Shown here: one piece after another, positions 24,039-28,343 of the stretch
How the letters are laid out: every line of letters starts with the position of its first letter
How positions within the stretch are numbered: position 1 is the first letter of the stretch
Notes under the pieces: model-generated
Seen by the model: the letters and a program-made list of their open reading frames with translations, nothing else
Told to the model about the DNA's origin: nothing
The model's database searches: none
Assembly (NCBI GenBank): GCA_030653335.1
Contig: JAURZP010000390.1
Span: forward strand, 1-28,343
From: Methanoregula sp.
Lineage (GTDB): Archaea; Halobacteriota; Methanomicrobia; Methanomicrobiales; Methanospirillaceae
DNA: 28,343 nt
Direction of reading: 5' to 3'
Program-made: the position numbers and the translations under genes

Positions 24039-25682
24039 ATGCGCAGCGACGAAGTCAAATCCGGATACCAGCGGGCTCCCAACCGGGCCCTGTTGCGTTC
24101 ACTTGGTGTAACCGACAAGGAGATGGATCTCCCGTTCATTGGTATTGCAAATGCCTACAATACGATAGTCCCCGGACATACACATCTCCGGCAACTGGCA
24201 GAGAAAGTCAGAGAAGGTATTGCCTCAGCAGGAGGGGTACCTTTTGAGTTTGGCGTCATTGGTATCTGTGACGGTATTGCAATGGGTCACGAAGGTATGC
24301 GCTACTCATTGCCATCTCGGGAGAATATTGCCGACTCCATTGAACTTATGACAGAATCGCACAGGTTTGACGGGCTTGTCTGCGTTGGAACCTGCGATAA
24401 GATCGTACCCGGTATGCTGATGGCTGCTGCGCGGGTAAATATCCCTGCGATCGTCTTAACCGGAGGCCCGATGCTTTCCGGCTATTATGAAGGAAGAGAT
24501 ACATCCCTTATTGAAATTTTTGAAGGTGTCGGAAAGGTAGCTGCCGGAACAATGACCGAGGAGGCTTTGTGCGATCTCGAACGCTGCGCCATGCCGGGAT
24601 GCGGGAGTTGCCAGGGATTGTATACAGCAAACACCATGGCCTGTATGACAGAAGCTCTAGGGATGTCGCTCCCCGGATGCGCGGCAATTCCGGCAGTTGA
24701 CTCTGCAAAACTCCGTATAGCAAGAGAGACCGGAGAGGCTGTTTTGGATCTGGTCAAAAAGGATGTAAAACCACGGGATATCATTACCAAAAAAAGCCTG
24801 AAAAATGCAATCAGGGTTGATATGGCACTGGGGGGCTCTACAAATACGGTGCTGCACCTGATGGCAATTGCCACTGAAGCTAATGTGCCACTTGAACTTG
24901 AGGATTTCAACACGATTGCAGAATCCGTGCCCCATATCTGTTTTATGCAGCCGGCAGGTCCCCACTCAATGCAGACTCTTCATCGCGCAGGAGGCATTCC
25001 GGCCGTGCTCAAGCGCCTCGACTCATATCTTGATAATTCTCCTACGGTATCCGGAAAAACAATTTTTCAGATTATAAAAGAAGCCTGTGTTAAAAACGAA
25101 GAAGTTATAAGAAGCAAAAAAAATCCGATAAATGCGACCGGAGGCCTCAAGATTCTCTTTGGCTCACTTGCCCCAAATGGTTCTGTGGTGAAATGTGCTG
25201 CAGTTCCGCAGGCAATGTGGAAACATACCGGGCCGGCACGGGTTTATGATAGCGAGCAGCTGGCGATGAAGGCGATTCTTGCCCGTAAAATCAAAGAAGG
25301 GGATGTGATCATTATCCGGTACGAAGGGCCACGGGGTGCACCGGGCATGCCTGAGATGCTCTCTCCCACATCTGCGCTCATGGGACTGGGTTACACAAAG
25401 GTGGTGCTTATCACTGACGGCCGCTTCTCCGGAGGTACGCGAGGGCCATGTATCGGCCATGTGGCACCGGAAGCGGCGGTTGGCGGTCCGATTGCGCTGA
25501 TCAAAGAAGGAGATCAGATTGCAATCGATCTCTTTGAAAAAACCATTGACATCCTTGTTGATGCACCAACGCTTGAACAGCGGAAAAGTAACTTCAAACC
25601 CTTAAAAAAGAAACTGACAGGTGTACTTGCCCGGTATGCAAAAACTGTGGAACAGGCAAACTTTGGCGCTGTGCAGACATAA
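24039..25682 (+). CDS. ilvD: Dihydroxy-acid dehydratase
   Basis: 547 residues, the normal length. It removes water from 2,3-dihydroxyisovalerate and 2,3-dihydroxy-3-methylvalerate in valine and isoleucine synthesis, using an Fe-S cluster and Mg2+. Conserved motifs are VPGHTHLRQLAEKV, ICDGIAMGHEGMRYSLPSRE, VGTCDKIVPGMLMA (Cys119 a probable cluster ligand, Lys121 the metal-site lysine) and CGSCQGLYTANTMACMTEAL (Cys191), followed by the C-terminal TDGRFSGGTRGPCIGHVAPE. No other branched-chain genes are adjacent. It is a monocistronic unit with a short leader, ending before a convergent gene. Confidence 0.95.
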   Translation: MRSDEVKSGYQRAPNRALLRSLGVTDKEMDLPFIGIANAYNTIVPGHTHLRQLAEKVREGIASAGGVPFEFGVIGICDGIAMGHEGMRYSLPSRENIADSIELMTESHRFDGLVCVGTCDKIVPGMLMAAARVNIPAIVLTGGPMLSGYYEGRDTSLIEIFEGVGKVAAGTMTEEALCDLERCAMPGCGSCQGLYTANTMACMTEALGMSLPGCAAIPAVDSAKLRIARETGEAVLDLVKKDVKPRDIITKKSLKNAIRVDMALGGSTNTVLHLMAIATEANVPLELEDFNTIAESVPHICFMQPAGPHSMQTLHRAGGIPAVLKRLDSYLDNSPTVSGKTIFQIIKEACVKNEEVIRSKKNPINATGGLKILFGSLAPNGSVVKCAAVPQAMWKHTGPARVYDSEQLAMKAILARKIKEGDVIIIRYEGPRGAPGMPEMLSPTSALMGLGYTKVVLITDGRFSGGTRGPCIGHVAPEAAVGGPIALIKEGDQIAIDLFEKTIDILVDAPTLEQRKSNFKPLKKKLTGVLARYAKTVEQANFGAVQT

Positions 25683-25722
25683 TATCCCCCAACAAAAAAA
25701 ACGATGACTCAAAAAAAATTAT
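25683..25722. terminator. Terminator region between ilvD and the convergent AIR-synthase-like gene
   Basis: The 36-base gap contains A8 runs (T8 on the minus strand) and is followed by TTATTTTTTCTT for the plus strand, giving oligo-T in both directions. Confidence 0.5.
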
Positions 25723-27041
25723 TTTTTCTTCAGCTTTAAAAGAACGCGCTCCTTTTTCTGCATCGCAGCTTCTGCGGCATGCAGCACACCTTCTTTCATT
25801 GCCTCAAAGTTACGCGTATCCGTGTCGACAATCTTTTTTACAGGGGTATACGCAGACTCCCTGAACCGTGGTGTGAAATCACATTCTTTTCCATCCATGA
25901 TGAGAACCGATTCCGGTTTACCCGCTTCAACATACCCAACCGGGTGCATCCTGACACCCGCAGTTTTTACAACCCGGCAGATCTCTGCTGCGGCATCAGG
26001 TGGTGCGACAATAAGTAGTGCATCAAGAGAAACCCCGAGGTAGTCGATCTCGAGTTTCTCAAGCATTGCTCTGACATGTGATTCAACTAATGTGGTGGTT
26101 GCTGATTCATCGATCACAATACGGCAATTTGCCGTCTCTGCCATCTCAAAAACATCACCTCTTAACCCCCCATTCGTCACATCGGTCATGGCATGAATAC
26201 TGGAGAAGACCTCACTTTTCATGAGAGTTTCACAGGCCATAAGGAAATTGAGATTGATTGTATGTTCTACAACCTCAGGAAATCCAGAGTATATTGCTGC
26301 GGTTGCGATCGTTCCGCCGCCAGCTCCTTCCGACATGAGAATGACATCGCCGGCTTTGGTTGCTTTGCGGGCAGTGAGATGTTTAGCAACACCTACCGCA
26401 CCTACACAACCTGTTAACCGGCTACCAAGAACCATATCCCCGCCGATTCGTAATGTTGAACCTGTGACCAGAGGCACATTCATCGCTTCGCCGACTGTCG
26501 TAATCCCCGCAGTATAATCAAAAATCTTTGCCACATCCCCGTCATCAGCCACATGGATATCAGAAAATAGCATGACTGGTTTTGCTCCCATCACATAGGC
26601 ATCGCGAAGCGTTGCGCGGGTCACATGAAATCCTGCAAGGAACGGGTAATCGGAAAGACGGGAGTGCATCCCATCTACAGTACAGATAATATATTTTCCC
26701 TCTGCACATACGGCCCCTGCATCATCCATCTCATCCACACCAACAGATGCAGAAGTTTTTCCGATGATTCGGGCGATCTGGCGGTGGGCAAAAAAGTCGC
26801 CCTGTCCACGGGACCCCACGCCAAATTCTCCCATCTTCACATGAGCAGGTTCGAATTCGAAAATGTCTCCTTTTAATCCGAGGGTGTTTTTTACTTCTTG
26901 AATCACAGCCTGCGAGAATGCATCTGCATAAAATCTCCTGACATCTTTTATTTCGAGGATACGGTCAGCAAGATTCTTTTGTAAGGTTTCCTGGTCCGCA
27001 CCAGCTGCAATATTTTTGCGGACATACTCCTCAACATCCAT
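25719..27041 (-). CDS. AIR-synthase/HypE-like protein (COG1973 type)
   Basis: 440 residues of the PurM/SelD/HypE superfamily of ATP-binding enzymes. The N-terminus MDVEEYVRKNIAAGADQETL with an acidic helical domain of about 60 residues matches the archaeal COG1973 group (MJ0640-like). The core has VGVDEMDDAGAV, CTVDGMHSRLSDYP, DAYVMGAKPV, MSEGAGGGTIAT, AMTDVTNGGLRGDVFEMA and GVSLDALLIV, covering the paired ATP-binding halves. Relatives phosphorylate or dehydrate substrates (aminoimidazole ribotide, selenophosphate, hydrogenase cyanide ligand), but no activity is established for this group as far as I know. A minus-strand TATA-like TTTTTATG at about 27064-27072 is suitably placed. Confidence 0.8.
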   Translation of the reverse strand: MDVEEYVRKNIAAGADQETLQKNLADRILEIKDVRRFYADAFSQAVIQEVKNTLGLKGDIFEFEPAHVKMGEFGVGSRGQGDFFAHRQIARIIGKTSASVGVDEMDDAGAVCAEGKYIICTVDGMHSRLSDYPFLAGFHVTRATLRDAYVMGAKPVMLFSDIHVADDGDVAKIFDYTAGITTVGEAMNVPLVTGSTLRIGGDMVLGSRLTGCVGAVGVAKHLTARKATKAGDVILMSEGAGGGTIATAAIYSGFPEVVEHTINLNFLMACETLMKSEVFSSIHAMTDVTNGGLRGDVFEMAETANCRIVIDESATTTLVESHVRAMLEKLEIDYLGVSLDALLIVAPPDAAAEICRVVKTAGVRMHPVGYVEAGKPESVLIMDGKECDFTPRFRESAYTPVKKIVDTDTRNFEAMKEGVLHAAEAAMQKKERVLLKLKKK

Positions 27042-27138
27042 ACAGTCCTGTACGTGCGAGAGACATAAAAAAGCGGAGCATTAAAAACAACAACTCTCTT
27101 CAAGTTTTTAGATTAAGAAAAAAAGGAATTTGAAACAA

Positions 27139-28104
27139 TTACCTGAGAAGAACTCCATACACATCTGAAAAACACCGGAGTGCATCATCAAACTTCCCGC
27201 GTTTTAACAATGAAAGACCCTTCACGATACCTCTGCGAACATCCTTAATATCAATAAAATACGCATGGTCAAATGCGCGAGCCGACGCTTCAAGTTTCCC
27301 TAGCATGAAACACGAATTGCTCATCACAACCCATGCATCAGCAATTGTTGGATCAATTTCAAGCGCTTTCTCAAGACTGCGTATTGCTTCTTCATGCCGG
27401 GACAATTTACTGAGTGAGAGTCCTTTCCGGTAGAGGGCATAAGCATTTCCAGGGAGTATATTCAGGGCACGATCAAGCACATCAATTGCTTCCTTGTAGC
27501 GTTTGAGATTGATGAGGGCAGTTCCCTTTTTTAAGAGAGCGGATACGAAAAACGGATAAATTTTAAGGGCACGATCATAGCAGATGATCTCTTCTTCATA
27601 CCATCTAAGTTTACCATAGGCAAATCCTTTGTTCACCCAAGCCGAAAGATAGCGGGGCCGGAGTTCAATGGCACGATCGCAGCAGCGAACCTCTGCTTCA
27701 AACCGACCCAGCATGCCTTGCGCAACTCCCTTGTTGTTCCATGCGACAGCATTCTCCGGATCGATCGAAAGCGCCTGATCGCAGCAGTTGAGTTTGTCCA
27801 AAAACCGGTCGAGCTTGCCATAGGCAAATGCCTTGTTGTTCCATGCATCAACGCACAGTGGGTCTAAAACGATCGCTTTATCGCAGCACTCGATCTCTTC
27901 TTCGTACCTTCCCATTTTCCCTAAGGCAAAACCCCTGCCTACCCAGGCAGACGCGAGTGTTGGATCTACAGCAAGCGCAAGAGAAAATGAAGTGAGTGCA
28001 TCTAAGTGTCGTCCCTCACGTCCCAATGCAAGACCTTCAATGTAGAATTCCCGGCCTTTTTTCCGGGATTCAATTGTCTTGGAAACGTCAGGCTGAGTGG
28101 ACAT
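27139..28104 (-). CDS. Nine-repeat TPR protein
   Basis: 321 residues from the ATG at 28104. After about 20 residues it consists of nine consecutive 34-residue tetratricopeptide repeats with the W-x-N-K-G / A-x-x-x-L / A-I-x-x-x-P pattern. The last two are degenerate. TPR superhelices mediate protein-protein contacts; no enzyme, signal or membrane segment is present. Repeats two to four carry vicinal Cys at the same helix position (ECCDKA, NCCDQA, RCCDRA). A TTG start at 28131 is possible, but the ATG has AAGGAT upstream and lies 13 bases after the stop of a preceding minus-strand gene, which suggests an operon. Confidence 0.85.
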   Translation of the reverse strand: MSTQPDVSKTIESRKKGREFYIEGLALGREGRHLDALTSFSLALAVDPTLASAWVGRGFALGKMGRYEEEIECCDKAIVLDPLCVDAWNNKAFAYGKLDRFLDKLNCCDQALSIDPENAVAWNNKGVAQGMLGRFEAEVRCCDRAIELRPRYLSAWVNKGFAYGKLRWYEEEIICYDRALKIYPFFVSALLKKGTALINLKRYKEAIDVLDRALNILPGNAYALYRKGLSLSKLSRHEEAIRSLEKALEIDPTIADAWVVMSNSCFMLGKLEASARAFDHAYFIDIKDVRRGIVKGLSLLKRGKFDDALRCFSDVYGVLLR

Positions 28105-28117
28105 TAAATGGCAATCC

Positions 28118-28343
28118 TTATATGAGGACAATTATCCTCTGGAAATGCTTAGTGCCGGTGATATTTATGACCACGTTTTTCCCCTCAACCGGATACAATT
28201 CAAAAGAGAGACGGATTTCTTTTAGGATACTGTGTTCACGGAAGCGTGCGATCTTTACCCATGCGGGAATGATTTCAATAAAAATATAACGTTGTATCCC
28301 ATATAATCTTGAATTGTCATTTTTCTCAGAGGATACTGATGCA
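28118..28343 (-). CDS. C-terminal fragment of an unknown protein (start beyond window)
   Basis: On the minus strand the frame is open from the window edge to TAA at 28118-28120, giving about 74 residues, with segments YIFIEIIPAWVKIARF, IRLSFELYPVEGKNV and KHFQRIIVLI. The alternating hydrophobic, beta-like composition and the 13-base spacing to the TPR gene start suggest a real upstream operon member. It is too short to identify. Other frames here contain stops or lack a plausible start. Confidence 0.5.
   Translation of the reverse strand, partial: ASVSSEKNDNSRLYGIQRYIFIEIIPAWVKIARFREHSILKEIRLSFELYPVEGKNVVINITGTKHFQRIIVLI

Noticed and set aside
23860..24111. 83-codon plus-strand frame overlapping the end of cbiA and the start of ilvD
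   Set aside because: It overlaps both genes in another frame and covers the ilvD promoter. No ribosome binding site is present.
1..28343. CRISPR arrays, rRNA genes, intact transposases or prophage genes
   Set aside because: I looked for regularly spaced repeats and for transposase, integrase or phage structural motifs and found none. The window reads as ordinary chromosomal content.

Overview
The window looks like a chromosomal segment of a methanogenic archaeon, most likely of the Methanomicrobiales (Methanoregula/Methanosphaerula-like). This is inferred from gene content, not from a database search. Supporting evidence: an archaeal CobY guanylyltransferase, a TIGR00300/LOR-SDH type ornithine cyclodeaminase, a RaSEA-like radical SAM protein for archaeosine tRNA modification, an AIR-synthase-like COG1973 protein, S-layer/COG1361-type surface proteins, a PAS protein with an N-terminal winged helix, tRNA genes without encoded CCA, TATA boxes about 25-30 bp upstream of starts, and T-run terminators.

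Layout. 1-543: C-terminal part of an exported tandem Cache-domain protein. 544-980: apparently non-coding, with a short 21-bp-spaced repeat. 981-1065: tRNA-Ser(UGA), minus. 1174-2256 (minus) and 2279-3271 (plus): a surface protein divergent from RaSEA. 3304-4542 (minus): ornithine cyclodeaminase. 4703-6315 (minus): cobD-cobY operon for the nucleotide loop of cobamides. 6482-7798: FAD-dependent amine-oxidase/UDP-galactopyranose-mutase-like protein. 8012-9502: 14-TM drug exporter. 9545-10354 (minus): four-zinc-ribbon protein. 10516-11702: two unknown genes. 11749-15560: purL-purQ. 15723-16070: small exported protein. 16194-16265: tRNA-Arg(GCG), minus. 16369-17043: lipoprotein (minus). 17103-18422: HTH-PAS regulator (minus), divergent from a surface protein (18629-19921). 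20102-23885: cobalt uptake/corrinoid operon (mini-cbiM, cbiN, cbiQ, cbiO, cbiA/cfbB). 24039-25682: ilvD. 25719-27041: COG1973 AIR-synthase-like (minus). 27139-28104: TPR protein (minus), preceded by the end of another minus-strand gene that leaves the window.

Two themes connect the genes. First, corrinoid/tetrapyrrole metabolism appears twice: cobD-cobY (aminopropanol arm and nucleotide activation) and the cbi operon (cobalt import plus a,c-diamidation). Second, there are many exported or membrane-anchored proteins of unknown role, typical of methanogen cell surfaces.

The most notable observation is in the cbi operon. The cbiM position is occupied by a 42-codon ORF with a good ribosome binding site. 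It begins with the CbiM N-terminal signature MHIMEG and continues directly into what looks like the last helix and tail of CbiM, as if about 180 codons had been deleted in frame at a shared EG motif. It is translationally coupled to cbiN, and its leader contains a 34-bp near-perfect dyad. A second notable element is a pair of 20-bp TGTAACA-N6-TGTTACA-type sites between the HTH-PAS regulator and the divergent surface-protein gene, a probable autoregulatory operator.
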